A stretch of DNA of 64,000 nucleotides from Spirosoma utsteinense (GCF_014282275.1 NZ_VFIA01000003.1:1-64000), one strand, 5' to 3'. Numbered from the stretch's first letter, positions 37,292-46,090 are shown. Notes: generated from the sequence alone by a model not told the origin. Made by a program: numbers and translations.

Positions 37292-38764
37292 TTACCAGTC
37301 GCCACCCACGGCCCGTAACAGTAGTACAGCATATTGAGCCTCCTGGCTCCGGAGCTGAACCAGTTGCTGCTCATTGGCCAGAATCGTGCGCTGCGCATCC
37401 AGCACCTCAAGGTACGTGGCCAGACCCCGCACGTATAGTTCGCGGTTATACTGCTCGGTCCGGCGAGCCAGCACGAGGGTCTGATTTTGCAGAACAATCT
37501 GCTCCCGAAGCAATCCCAGGTTGTCCAGTGCCGTTTCCGCTTCGCGTTGCGCCAGTTGAAGTTGCTGCTGGTAGGTCTGCTGATTGGTTTGGACCTGCTG
37601 TCGGGCAAGGGATACGAGTTCGCGGTTGCGACGGCCTTCGTAGAGAGGAACCGACGCGTTAACGCCCACAATATAGGTAGCACTGCTGGGCACCACCCAC
37701 GACCCGACCTGGCCCGATAATAATCCACCCGAACCGATCAGGTTTACGCGGGGGCGGGTCGTTGCCTGCTGCACGATCGCCTGGGCATCGACAACCTGAA
37801 TCTGCCGGGCAAACTGCTGCAGATCGGGCCGCCGAAGAAGCAGGTCGTTTGTCAGGTTCGCATAAGGAAAGACAGGGGCTGTCGCTGGTAGCGTTCCCGG
37901 AGCAATGGTAAACGACGATGGGTCCTGCCCACATAACTGAGCGAGTCCATTCACTAACTCGGTACGGGCCCGCTGGAGTCCTTTCAGCGTCACCCGCAAC
38001 CCGGCATAGTCGGTTTCGGCCCGCTGTACGTCGATCTGATTGATTAAGCCAACCCGAAATCGTTCGCGCAGAATCGACAGGGTTGTATCGCGAGCCTGGA
38101 TATTGCGCTGAAAAACGGCCTGTTCGGCATCGTTGCCCCGGATGAGCAGGTACGTCCGGGCAATATCGGATGCCAGCGACAACCGAAATGCCCGGTAATC
38201 GGCGTCGGAAGCCTGAGCCTGCAAATCGGCAATCGTAATACCGCCCCGGATACGCTTGAACAGATCGAGTTCATAGGTCGCGTCGATCGGCAAAAGCTGA
38301 AAGGTGCTTAGCTGGAAACGAGGCAATCGATCCGTCGTTGTTGGAATGGCAATGGGTCGGTGTTCAGAAAGGCTCTGGGTCGTAATCAGCGCTGAACTCC
38401 GGATAGAGGGCAGCAGAAACGACTGGGCAATGCGAACCCTGACCCGGGCTTCTTCCAGCCGGCTCAGGGCGGCCCGCAGATTGGGGCTACTGCTCATGCC
38501 CTGCTGAATCAGGGATTCAAGGGCTGGATCGGCAAATCGGTTGAATCCGGCAATGAACAGATCGGGAACGGGCGCTCCGGTTGCTTTGGAACCGGCGTTG
38601 GGCGGTACCGTGGCCGGGTCTACCGATGGCGTTGAAGGCTGTACCGTTCCAGCACCCGGCTGGAGCGTAACAGCCCCACCAGCAGGAGAAATGGGCGCCG
38701 TCTGCGCCCGGGCCGACAAGCTACTTACTACAAGCCATACACCACAAATTAATCGTTGCATCAT
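37292..38764 (-). CDS. TolC/OprM-type outer-membrane efflux factor (NodT family)
   Basis: Outer-membrane channel of 490 aa. A signal peptide ends near SLSARAQ. The mature part contains the two OEP repeats, each with long helices and a beta-strand pair (TYELDLFKRIRGGI near 182, which is the conserved W/Y-E-L-D-L-F segment, and VGVNASVPLYEGRRNRE near 365). It forms the trimeric tunnel of a tripartite RND pump with the adaptor and permease encoded upstream. Two consecutive ATG codons open the gene, and they overlap the adaptor stop by 4 bp. Last gene of the operon. No lipobox is evident. Confidence 0.92.
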   Translation of the reverse strand: MMQRLICGVWLVVSSLSARAQTAPISPAGGAVTLQPGAGTVQPSTPSVDPATVPPNAGSKATGAPVPDLFIAGFNRFADPALESLIQQGMSSSPNLRAALSRLEEARVRVRIAQSFLLPSIRSSALITTQSLSEHRPIAIPTTTDRLPRFQLSTFQLLPIDATYELDLFKRIRGGITIADLQAQASDADYRAFRLSLASDIARTYLLIRGNDAEQAVFQRNIQARDTTLSILRERFRVGLINQIDVQRAETDYAGLRVTLKGLQRARTELVNGLAQLCGQDPSSFTIAPGTLPATAPVFPYANLTNDLLLRRPDLQQFARQIQVVDAQAIVQQATTRPRVNLIGSGGLLSGQVGSWVVPSSATYIVGVNASVPLYEGRRNRELVSLARQQVQTNQQTYQQQLQLAQREAETALDNLGLLREQIVLQNQTLVLARRTEQYNRELYVRGLATYLEVLDAQRTILANEQQLVQLRSQEAQYAVLLLRAVGGDW

Positions 38765-39858
38765 CGTTGAACTATGGTTTTTGCCGCTATCTCTTTCCGA
38801 AACCGCACTTTCTGGCCGTCGCGCAGCCGGTCGTTCGGGTTAGTCACTACTTGTTCCTGACCAGTCAACCCACTGGCGGCTTCAATGGTTGTTCCATAAT
38901 CGCGGCCAAGGGTGATGGGTACAAATTTAATGTGCTGATCGGGCCCAACCACCACCACACGAGGTCCCTGGGGCGTAATCTGCAAGGCATTGGCTGGGAT
39001 AAGAACCGGCGCATTGGCCGAAATCATATCGAACTTCACCTGGCTGTAGAGACCCGATGGCAGTTCCTGCTTCGTATTCGGGATAGCTATTTCTGCCAGC
39101 AGCGTCCGCGACTCACTTCGTAACGTACCCGATGTCCGAACAACTTTCCCAGGGAGGGTCTTCTTCAACTCGGGCACAACGACCGTGGCGGGCATTCCCA
39201 CTTTTACATACCGGTAATAGGTCTGCGGCACATCGACAAACACCCGCAGCGTACCCAGTTCCGAAATAGTGAACAGCGGCTGGCCCGATCCCGGCGATAC
39301 CAGGGTACCATTTTCGGCCGTACGGCTGGTAATGACGCCACTAAATGGCGCCCGAACCTGTTGAAGATCTTTTAACGCCTGTAACCGGCCAAGGTTAGCC
39401 TTCGCTACCGACACCCCCGACCGGCGGGTATCGATGTCCTGAGTAGCCACAGCGCCGGGCAGGTTCACGCTCTCCAGCCGGTCGAGGTTGGTTTGTGCCA
39501 GCTGCTGATCGGCTTTGGCACGGGCAATATCCTGATCGAGTTCGGGCGCGTCGATGGTAGCCAAGAGTTGCCCCTGTTTCACCTGAGCACCGATATCGAC
39601 ATACCAACGGCGCAGAAATCCCTGCGTTCGGGCATAGAGCGGTGTCTGGCGGTAGGGCTGAATTTGCCCCGGCAGCGTCAGACCCGTTGTGTCGGAAGCC
39701 TGTTTGAGCGGAACCGCGTTCACAATGGGGTCGCGGCTTTTCTCGGCACTGGCTTCTGCTTTGAGTTGACTGGCGTTACGCATCCGGGGTAACACCCCCG
39801 CAAAGACAAACAGCGCGATCAGCAGCAGGAGCGGAATTAAAATTTTGAGAAATTTCAT
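38761..39858 (-). CDS. RND efflux periplasmic adaptor subunit
   Basis: Membrane fusion protein of 365 aa. A single N-terminal hydrophobic helix (ILIPLLLLIALFVFAGV) is followed by LYARTQGFLRRWYVDIGAQV and GQLLATIDAPELDQDI (lipoyl domain first half), an alpha-helical hairpin (about 110-160), VRAPFSGVITSRTAENGTL (second lipoyl half), a beta-barrel domain and a membrane-proximal domain near the C-terminus. It bridges the RND permease and the outer-membrane factor. Its stop overlaps the next start (ATGA). The gene follows the DUF952 gene by 6 bp. Confidence 0.94.
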   Translation of the reverse strand: MKFLKILIPLLLLIALFVFAGVLPRMRNASQLKAEASAEKSRDPIVNAVPLKQASDTTGLTLPGQIQPYRQTPLYARTQGFLRRWYVDIGAQVKQGQLLATIDAPELDQDIARAKADQQLAQTNLDRLESVNLPGAVATQDIDTRRSGVSVAKANLGRLQALKDLQQVRAPFSGVITSRTAENGTLVSPGSGQPLFTISELGTLRVFVDVPQTYYRYVKVGMPATVVVPELKKTLPGKVVRTSGTLRSESRTLLAEIAIPNTKQELPSGLYSQVKFDMISANAPVLIPANALQITPQGPRVVVVGPDQHIKFVPITLGRDYGTTIEAASGLTGQEQVVTNPNDRLRDGQKVRFRKEIAAKTIVQR

Positions 39859-39864
39859 CGGTCG

Positions 39865-40167
39865 TTAGTGGACTATTTTTTCAACTTCTACTACAGCCTC
39901 TTTATTGATTGGGCCATATACGTGCGGAAACAGTTCGCCGTTGGGCGCTTCTTCGTATTTGAGTTCATGCGTCAGCCGGGCCGGGTCGACATGCAGCAAC
40001 AGCAAGTCTGGTACATTCCGGTAATAGCGTTCCAGTACACCCGCCACCTGCTGTTTTTCAGACAGGTGAATAAATCCTTCGGTCCGGAGACTGCCGGCTT
40101 CGTAGGTAGGTTTTCCGTCAAACTCAGACCAGCTCCTGGCTGAGACGACATGGTATATCCTGTTCAT
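39865..40167 (-). CDS. DUF952 family protein inside an RND operon
   Basis: Small protein of 100 aa of the DUF952 family. IYHVVSARSWSEF at the N-terminus, EGFIHLSEKQQVAGV near 30 and PHVYGPINKEAVVEV at the C-terminus match the family consensus. The fold is thought to be ADP-ribosyltransferase-related, but no activity is known to me. Its ATG overlaps the permease stop by 4 bp and the adaptor follows after 6 bp, so it must be co-translated with the pump. The role in efflux is unknown; it may simply be a hitchhiker. Confidence 0.85.
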   Translation of the reverse strand: MNRIYHVVSARSWSEFDGKPTYEAGSLRTEGFIHLSEKQQVAGVLERYYRNVPDLLLLHVDPARLTHELKYEEAPNGELFPHVYGPINKEAVVEVEKIVH

Positions 40168-43100
40168 GATCGAACGGTTTCAGGCTTTACGTCAGAACCC
40201 TTTTTTCGGACCAGGTAACTGAATACGACTGGCACGAACAACAGCGTGGTAAATGTTGCCATCAGTAGCCCGCCAATGACCGCACGACCGAGCGGAGCGT
40301 TCTGCTCTCCCCCCTCGCCTAAACCCAGCGACATGGGCAGCATACCGATGATCATGGCAATGGCCGTCATCAGAATAGGCCGCAAGCGCGTCCGGCCAGC
40401 TTCAAGAGCCGCTTCGTAGGCATTACCCCCCACGGCAGGCAGGTGATCTTTGGCAAAGCTGATCAGCAGGATACTGTTGGCCGTAGCTACGCCAACGCTC
40501 ATGATAGCACCCATCAGCGACGGGATACTGAAGGTAGTACCCGTCAGGTACAGCATCCAGACCATGCCACATAACGCACCGGGCAGCGCCGTGATGATAA
40601 TGAACGGATACCGGAACGACTGGAAATTGACAACCATCAGCAGATATACCAGTAAGGCAGCAAACACGATACCAATCCCTAACCGGCTAAATGCGCTCTC
40701 CATACTTTCCACCTGACCACGAATGGAAATAGTATTGCCGGGTTTGAGCCGGGTCTTGTACTCGGCCGCCAGCGCGTTCAGTTCCTTTGCTACCGAACCC
40801 AGGTCCGTTTTCTCAACCGAGGCATAGACGTCATACGTCGGCTGTGTGTTCACCCGGTTAATGATTACCGGCGCGCTGGTGCGCTTCACGGTCGTTACGT
40901 TACTCAGCAGCTGGGGCGTCACCTGACCCGGCACAATGGGTGTCCGGAGCAGTTTTTCGTAGGAATCGAGCCGGTAGGGTGGCGTTTGCACCGCAATCAG
41001 GTAGGGGAAACCCGTTACCGGATCGGGCCAGAAGTTGGGCCGCGTCTGGCCGGTGCCGCTCAGCGAAATATTCATGTTGGTGGCTACCCGCTGCTCGGTC
41101 AGCCCAAACTGTGCGGCCCGTTCGCGGTCCACGTCCAGAAACAATTCCGGCGCGTCGAGAACCTGGTGCAGGTGAACATCGACCGCACCGGGAACCTGCG
41201 CAATTCGGTCGCGTAGTTCGCGGGCTACGGTCAGGTTGTTGGCCCGGTCGAAACCCGACACCTGCACGTCGATGGCCGACGTCAGGCCGAAATTAAGGAT
41301 CTGGCTGACGATGTCGGCGGGCAGGAAAAAGTACGTCACGTCGGGCATTTCTTCCCGCAGTCGGGCCCGTAGTTCCCGGATGTAATCGTCAGTCGGGCGG
41401 GACCGTTCTTCCGAAAGTGAAATCAGCAACTCGGCATCGGCTGAACCGAGCGATGAGTTATCCGTAAAGATAAAGTTATAGCGCTCCGAGGTCAGGCCAA
41501 TGTTGCTGATAACCGAGCCAACTTCTTCTTCAGGGATCACCTCGCGGACAATCTCAGCCGTTTGGGCAGCGACCTGTTCAGTTGCTTCGAGCCGCGTACC
41601 GGCCGGTGCCCGCATATGCAGCTTTATCTGCCCTGCGTCGACTCTGGGGAAGAAGTCACGTCCGACAAACGGCAACAGCACCGCCGTAAAGGCCACCACC
41701 CCAACAAAGACCACAAGGACCGTCCGACGGTTGTTGAGTACCCACGTTAGCGCGCCAATGTAGCGATCCTGAAACCGGTCGAAGCCCCGGTTAAACCGGT
41801 TATAGAAGCGGGTGAACGCGTTTGGACGAACCCTGCCAGTGGCTGAAAGCCCTGGTAGTGGTTGGTCCAAATGTTGATTAACCCCACCTTCTGGTAGTGA
41901 TTGGTCGCTGGTTGAAAAGGCTGTGTGCTGACCACTACCAGGGCTTTCAGCCACTGGCAGGGTCCCGTGGCTTTCGCCCTTCAGCATCAGATCGGCCAGG
42001 GCGGGTACCAGCGTACGGGATAATACGTAAGAAGCCAGCATGGCAAAGACAACAGCCTCGGCCAACGGCCCGAACAGGAACCGGGCAGGTCCTTCCAGGA
42101 AAAGCACCGACGTGAAGACGATGCAGATCGTCAGGGTCGATACCAGCGTAGGCGTGGCAATCTGCTGCGCGCCCTCAATGATCGCCTGCCGCAGCGGCAT
42201 ACCCAGTTCTTCATTGCGGTGGATATTTTCGATGGTCACTGTGGCATCATCGACCAGAATACCGATCGCCAGCGCCAGACCGCCCAGCGTTTGAATATTC
42301 AGTGTTTCGCCAAGCAGATACAAGGCAATGAGCGACGAGAGGATCGACAGGGGAATAGAAATGGCCACAATAAAGGTACTGCGCCAGCTCCCCAGAAACA
42401 GCAGGATCATGGCGGCTGTCAGCAAACCGGCAATCAGTCCTTCAACCAATACCCCTTTGATCGACGCCCGCACGAAAACAGATTGGTCGAATAGCTCCTC
42501 GATGCGCAAATTCGACGGGGCTGCAGCCCGAACGGTAGGCAGCACCTGGTTCCGGATCTTGTCGACAATCTGCGTAGTCGAGGCATTACCGGTCTTAACA
42601 ATACTCATCAGAACGCCCTTGCTACCGTCCTGCTTCACAATATTGGATTGCACAGCGGCCCCATCGTGAACGTTGGCCACATCGCGCATGTGGACCGTGG
42701 TACCACCAACGACCTTGATAGGAACGTCGTTGAGCGTTGTAATGACATCAGGTTTGGAGTTCAGGCGGACGTTGTATTCGCGGTCTGATAGTCTCAGCGA
42801 ACCACTCGGCAGCGTCAGATTTTGGGCCGATACGGCCGCGACAACCTCTTCAGGCGTTACGTTATAGGCTACCAGCTGATCGGGCTCCAGATCGACTGTG
42901 ATCTGGCGTGTTTTCCCCCCAAACGCCTGCGATAGCCGACTACCGGGCACGGTAGAAATCTGGGGCCGTACCCGCGTCTGGGCGTAGTCGGTGATTTGCG
43001 GCTCGGTCAGGCTGTCGGAGGATAAGCCCAGCTGGAGTACCGGCACGTCGGTCGCGTTGTAACGAACGATGAGGGGCGGCTGCGTTCCGGGCGGCATCCT

Positions 43101-43454
43101 GGTCAGGATGGTCTGCGAAATAGCCGTTACCTGAGCAATAGCTTCTTCGATCTTGACCGTCGGCTGGAAATACAGCTTAATAGCTGCCGTACCGTTATAC
43201 GTCTGCGACTCGACCCGCTGGATATCACCTACGTTGTTTATGATCGACGTTTCGGAGAAGTTGGTGATCATCTTTTCCATTTCGTTCGTCGACAGGCCGT
43301 TATAGCCCCACAAGACCGAAACGACAGGGATATTGATGCGCGGGAAAATATCCGTTGGCATCTGCGAAATCGATAGCCCGCCCATGATCATAATGAGCAG
43401 TGCCATAACGGCAATGGTGTACTTTTTTTCTAGCGCTAGGCGTACGATCCACAT
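40164..43454 (-). CDS. Efflux RND transporter permease (AcrB/CusA class) with an inserted repeat-derived linker
   Basis: Inner-membrane pump of about 1096 aa with twelve helices and two large periplasmic domains. Motifs include GGLSISQMPTDIFPRI at the N-terminus, LALAIGILVDDATVTIENI near residue 400, whose Asp-Asp pair is the proton relay, and GLGEGGEQNAPLGRAVIGG near the C-terminus. It is PMF-driven; substrate unknown. Residues about 498-542, in the cytoplasmic linker between the two halves, are encoded by a palindromic repeat that has a relative in an intergenic region (see the repeat entry). I chose the ATG at 43454; a TTG at 43502 would add 16 unlikely residues. First structural gene of the operon, upstream of the adaptor, which is the reverse of the common order. 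Confidence 0.94.
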   Translation of the reverse strand: MWIVRLALEKKYTIAVMALLIMIMGGLSISQMPTDIFPRINIPVVSVLWGYNGLSTNEMEKMITNFSETSIINNVGDIQRVESQTYNGTAAIKLYFQPTVKIEEAIAQVTAISQTILTRMPPGTQPPLIVRYNATDVPVLQLGLSSDSLTEPQITDYAQTRVRPQISTVPGSRLSQAFGGKTRQITVDLEPDQLVAYNVTPEEVVAAVSAQNLTLPSGSLRLSDREYNVRLNSKPDVITTLNDVPIKVVGGTTVHMRDVANVHDGAAVQSNIVKQDGSKGVLMSIVKTGNASTTQIVDKIRNQVLPTVRAAAPSNLRIEELFDQSVFVRASIKGVLVEGLIAGLLTAAMILLFLGSWRSTFIVAISIPLSILSSLIALYLLGETLNIQTLGGLALAIGILVDDATVTIENIHRNEELGMPLRQAIIEGAQQIATPTLVSTLTICIVFTSVLFLEGPARFLFGPLAEAVVFAMLASYVLSRTLVPALADLMLKGESHGTLPVAESPGSGQHTAFSTSDQSLPEGGVNQHLDQPLPGLSATGRVRPNAFTRFYNRFNRGFDRFQDRYIGALTWVLNNRRTVLVVFVGVVAFTAVLLPFVGRDFFPRVDAGQIKLHMRAPAGTRLEATEQVAAQTAEIVREVIPEEEVGSVISNIGLTSERYNFIFTDNSSLGSADAELLISLSEERSRPTDDYIRELRARLREEMPDVTYFFLPADIVSQILNFGLTSAIDVQVSGFDRANNLTVARELRDRIAQVPGAVDVHLHQVLDAPELFLDVDRERAAQFGLTEQRVATNMNISLSGTGQTRPNFWPDPVTGFPYLIAVQTPPYRLDSYEKLLRTPIVPGQVTPQLLSNVTTVKRTSAPVIINRVNTQPTYDVYASVEKTDLGSVAKELNALAAEYKTRLKPGNTISIRGQVESMESAFSRLGIGIVFAALLVYLLMVVNFQSFRYPFIIITALPGALCGMVWMLYLTGTTFSIPSLMGAIMSVGVATANSILLISFAKDHLPAVGGNAYEAALEAGRTRLRPILMTAIAMIIGMLPMSLGLGEGGEQNAPLGRAVIGGLLMATFTTLLFVPVVFSYLVRKKGSDVKPETVRS
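41830..41963. repeat. Palindromic repeat element inside the RND permease reading frame
   Basis: Perfect 33-bp inverted-repeat arms at 41830-41862 and 41931-41963, separated by 68 bp that contain further copies of the same 12-mer. The arms are built from CCCTGCCAGTGG and CCCTGGTAGTGG joined by a 7-bp spacer. The same pair of units, in swapped order, makes up the hairpin at 48372-48470. Within the permease the element is read in frame on the minus strand as a Gly/Pro/Ser/Gln-rich segment (LPVAESPGSGQH ... PLPGLSATGRV) without a stop codon. Confidence 0.88.
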
Positions 43455-43518
43455 GGTAGGCGTGGTAAGAGGTTGATTGCCTACAGAATTAGGCGTTAAC
43501 AACGAGCAGTTAACGAGT

Positions 43519-43526
43519 CAAAATTA
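43519..43526 (-). promoter_or_regulatory. Candidate -7 element of the RND operon
   Basis: The minus strand reads TAATTTTG, an exact TAnnTTTG match, 65 bp before the chosen permease ATG. It lies between araC and the permease, so the pump genes may be transcribed separately from the regulator. The -33 region is not convincing. Confidence 0.45.
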
Positions 43527-43636
43527 GTATGCCAGCAGGCCCGATAACAGGTAGTTTTTAGGGAATCACTGGTAAAAAGTGCAGATCGTCAGAATTAACA
43601 GCGTCAGAATTACCACTTTCATTCCTATGGGGACGC

Positions 43637-44569
43637 TCACGCCAGCACGGCGTACTGTTTCTCCCGGTAAGCACGTGGTGTCAGGCCGGTTATGCTTTTG
43701 AAAAACTTCGTGAAATTCGACGGATCGTCGAAGTGAAGATGATAGCCAATTTCGGCAACGGTCATTTCTGTGTTTTGCAGCAGGTTTTGCGCTTCTAACG
43801 CTGTGCGTTCCCGAATGTGCTGCAAAGCCGTTTTGCCGGTATACTTCTTGAGGATATCGCTCAGGTAGTGAGGATGGATACGCAACCGGTCGGCCGCGTT
43901 ATGGACGGTGAGCAGCACCGACGATTCCTGCCGGTTGCTGGGCAGATGGTAGGTTTGCAACAAGCTTAGAAACCGCTCTACCAGCGATACCGGCTGCGAA
44001 TAATCGATAGCCGAAAGATTCTGGCGGTAGATGTGGCGGCTTTTTACCAGTAGTGCCTGCAGCAGATGGTATGTCAGCTCCAGCCGATCAGCTTTCGAAC
44101 GGGCCGGGTGAGCGAACTCGGCCGCAATAAGGTCGAACTGACTGCGTAACTCGCTGGTTTGTTCGGGCGTAATATGAATGAGGGGTTGCGCGCCCTTGCG
44201 GTAAAACGGGTACTCGCGCATAGGATCGGACAGCACCGACCGCTTCGTTACGTATTCGGCCGTGAACATCAGTACGTGACCGCGCCACTGATCCTGTTTA
44301 TGGATCGACCGAACTGTCCAGGGCCGCAAAAAATAGACAGTGCCGGGCTGAACATAGTAAGGGACACCATCCAGATAGATAGTCCCTGTTCCCTCTGTAA
44401 CCAGGGCTGCCACGTAGGTACTGCTCCGGAACGGAGGAATTATTTCGCCCGGCCCGCCAAAATCTTCAAACGGGAATGTGGCAAAACAACGGTTCGTCGA
44501 ATCGATAGACTTTACTGCTTTCAGGAAATCCGGCAGGTTATCGTAATAAGGGATCGATTGATTTTCCAT
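43637..44569 (-). CDS. AraC family transcriptional regulator
   Basis: DNA-binding regulator of about 310 aa. The N-terminal half is a cupin-like effector domain (GTGTIYLDGVPYYVQPGTVY near residue 65). The C-terminal two-helix-turn-helix AraC domain spans about 205-305, with HPHYLSDILKKYTGKTALQH and the second HTH in EIGYHLHFDDPSNFTKFFKS followed by TGLTPRAYR. The frame is open 25 codons upstream; the ATG at 44569 fits the family. It sits just upstream of the RND operon on the same strand and divergently from the cyclophilin gene. Control of the pump is the natural inference. Confidence 0.92.
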   Translation of the reverse strand: MENQSIPYYDNLPDFLKAVKSIDSTNRCFATFPFEDFGGPGEIIPPFRSSTYVAALVTEGTGTIYLDGVPYYVQPGTVYFLRPWTVRSIHKQDQWRGHVLMFTAEYVTKRSVLSDPMREYPFYRKGAQPLIHITPEQTSELRSQFDLIAAEFAHPARSKADRLELTYHLLQALLVKSRHIYRQNLSAIDYSQPVSLVERFLSLLQTYHLPSNRQESSVLLTVHNAADRLRIHPHYLSDILKKYTGKTALQHIRERTALEAQNLLQNTEMTVAEIGYHLHFDDPSNFTKFFKSITGLTPRAYREKQYAVLA

Positions 44570-44608
44570 GGGAACAAAGCGCCACAGGCAGAATAAAAAA
44601 GCAACAAT

Positions 44609-44616
44609 CAAAGATA
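44609..44616 (-). promoter_or_regulatory. Candidate -7 element of araC
   Basis: The minus strand reads TATCTTTG, an exact TAnnTTTG match, about 40 bp upstream of the araC ATG. The -33 element is not clear at the usual spacing. Confidence 0.42.
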
Positions 44617-44713
44617 CTAAAGAATTCTGTGCATGGTTTGGCACAACCTACCCGCTAAATATTCCGTTTTCCCCGAGGAATGGTATTTTACTCACATTGA
44701 CCGAAAAACGTCG

Positions 44714-44721
44714 TAATTTTG
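44714..44721 (+). promoter_or_regulatory. Candidate -7 element of the cyclophilin gene
   Basis: Plus-strand TAATTTTG is an exact TAnnTTTG match, 26 bp upstream of the ATG at 44748. A TTG 14 bp further upstream is too close for an ideal -33 box, so support is partial. Confidence 0.42.
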
Positions 44722-44747
44722 TCCTCTGGAACAAACCGAATTCGACC

Positions 44748-45194
44748 ATGCCGAAGGCACAAATGAATACCGATAAGGGTACGATGCTTATCGAGTTTTA
44801 CGACAAAGACGCCCCAAAAGCAGTTAATAATTTCATTACGCTGGCAAAGAAGGGATTTTACGATGGTGTTAAATTTCACCGCGTCATCCCTAATTTCATG
44901 ATTCAGGGGGGCGACCCAACCGGTACCGGTTCTGGTGGTCCTGGCTACAGCATCGACTGCGAACTGACAGGCGATAACCAGTATCATGACCGGGGTGTAT
45001 TATCGATGGCCCACCGGGGACCTAACACAGGTGGTTCGCAGTTCTTCATCTGTCACAACCGCCAGAATACGGCTCACCTCGACCGCGTTCACACGGTCTT
45101 TGGTAAAGTGATCGATGGCCTTGACATAATCGACCAGATCAAGCAGGGCGACAAAATCACCAGCATCACCGTGCTGGAAGACGAGCAGGCATAA
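44748..45194 (+). CDS. Cyclophilin-type peptidyl-prolyl isomerase
   Basis: Cytosolic cis-trans prolyl isomerase of 148 aa. KFHRVIPNFMIQGGDPTGTG near residue 44 contains the catalytic Arg and the FMIQGGDP signature. SMAHRGPNTGGSQFFICHN near residue 85 is the second half of the active site, and HTVFGKVIDGLDIID follows. The open frame extends 60 codons upstream into the araC promoter region, but those residues are unlike the family and the ATG at 44748 gives the normal start. It lacks a signal peptide. A 40-bp perfect hairpin follows the stop codon. Confidence 0.93.
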   Translation: MPKAQMNTDKGTMLIEFYDKDAPKAVNNFITLAKKGFYDGVKFHRVIPNFMIQGGDPTGTGSGGPGYSIDCELTGDNQYHDRGVLSMAHRGPNTGGSQFFICHNRQNTAHLDRVHTVFGKVIDGLDIIDQIKQGDKITSITVLEDEQA

Positions 45195-45204
45195 CTAGCA
45201 GACG

Positions 45205-45287
45205 TAGCTAAAAGAGGGGTTTGAATGTAACCTTTGCCAACGTTTAGAACGTTGGCAAAGGTTACATTCAAACCCCTCTTTTAGCTA
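45205..45287. repeat. Perfect 40-bp inverted repeat between convergent genes
   Basis: Arms at 45205-45244 and 45248-45287 are exact complements around a 3-nt loop (TAG). The arms include GAGGGGTTTGAATGTAACC and CTTTGCCAACGTT. The hairpin begins 10 bp after the cyclophilin stop and its right arm covers the stop codon of the TspO/MBR-like gene. It can terminate transcripts from both sides. The sequence is unrelated to the other hairpins here. Confidence 0.93.
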
Positions 45288-46090
45288 TAGCTCGGCGTTT
45301 TTCGGGAGACGAAGCCACTCACAGCCAGCAGAACAGCCCCAATGGCTCCTGCGTAGGCCGCAATCCTGATGGAACCAGTGGCAGATTGCTCGGCGGCAAT
45401 GGCTACGTAGGCCCAGGCAAATACCAGTATATAAGCCACGCTTCGGTACCGGTTGAATAGCCACGCACCAACGACCAAACCAACTATTAATATGCCGATG
45501 GCCCATGTCTGCTCACTCAGGTTCATCAGGCTAAAATCGGTTGCGGTCAGATAGACAGCAACGTTTAGGATAGTAGCGACGGTAAGCCAGCCAAAATAAA
45601 TGGAGAAAGGAATTCGGGCAAGCCACGTTTCGGTCGATGAAGCTGGCGACTCCGGTAGGGTAGCATCCAGATCAGGGGCTACAATAGGTATGTGAGGACG
45701 CATCAATAGTCGCTGCTCGATCATGGCCGCGGTAAAGAGCATGACCAGAATCACGATCAGCGCAATACCGATGAGTTCATTGTTGAACAATGGGCTCCAG
45801 ATAGCATTGCACAGCGTATTGATCACCACCAGCCACCCAATGGCCCGAAAGCGCACGTTCGTTCGCTGCGATGGCAAGGCCTGATAAATGGCAAAGGCCA
45901 GCAGGCCGAGAAAGATAATGCCCCAAATGGCAAACGCGTAGCCCGCCGGTGTGATCAGCGTGTGGTACTTGTTGGAAATATCCCCGTTGGTCAACCCACC
46001 AAACACACGGGCGTTGGAGAGGTAGTTCATCACAATCATCGTGACGACGCTGAATACGACGAAGAATTGGCGGAGTTTATCGTTTTTCAT
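45281..46090 (-). CDS. TspO/MBR-like tryptophan-rich sensory membrane protein
   Basis: Polytopic membrane protein of about 269 aa with seven or eight hydrophobic segments. NYLSNARVFGGLTNGDISNK near the N-terminus and LITPAGYAFAIWGIIFLGL near residue 45 are typical of the Bacteroidota proteins labelled tryptophan-rich sensory protein (TspO and MBR related). Later IPFSIYFGWLTVATILNVAV near residue 155 is also characteristic. TspO relatives bind porphyrins or sterols in some organisms, but this longer group is uncharacterised to my knowledge. The ATG at 46090 is preceded directly by a 20-bp hairpin. Its stop codon lies in the 45205-45287 hairpin. Confidence 0.78.
   Translation of the reverse strand: MKNDKLRQFFVVFSVVTMIVMNYLSNARVFGGLTNGDISNKYHTLITPAGYAFAIWGIIFLGLLAFAIYQALPSQRTNVRFRAIGWLVVINTLCNAIWSPLFNNELIGIALIVILVMLFTAAMIEQRLLMRPHIPIVAPDLDATLPESPASSTETWLARIPFSIYFGWLTVATILNVAVYLTATDFSLMNLSEQTWAIGILIVGLVVGAWLFNRYRSVAYILVFAWAYVAIAAEQSATGSIRIAAYAGAIGAVLLAVSGFVSRKTPSYS

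Noticed and set aside
43455..43502. Longer RND permease start at the TTG of 43502
   Set aside because: The extra 16 residues are unlike the family, and the ATG at 43454 gives the usual MWIVRLAL-type start.
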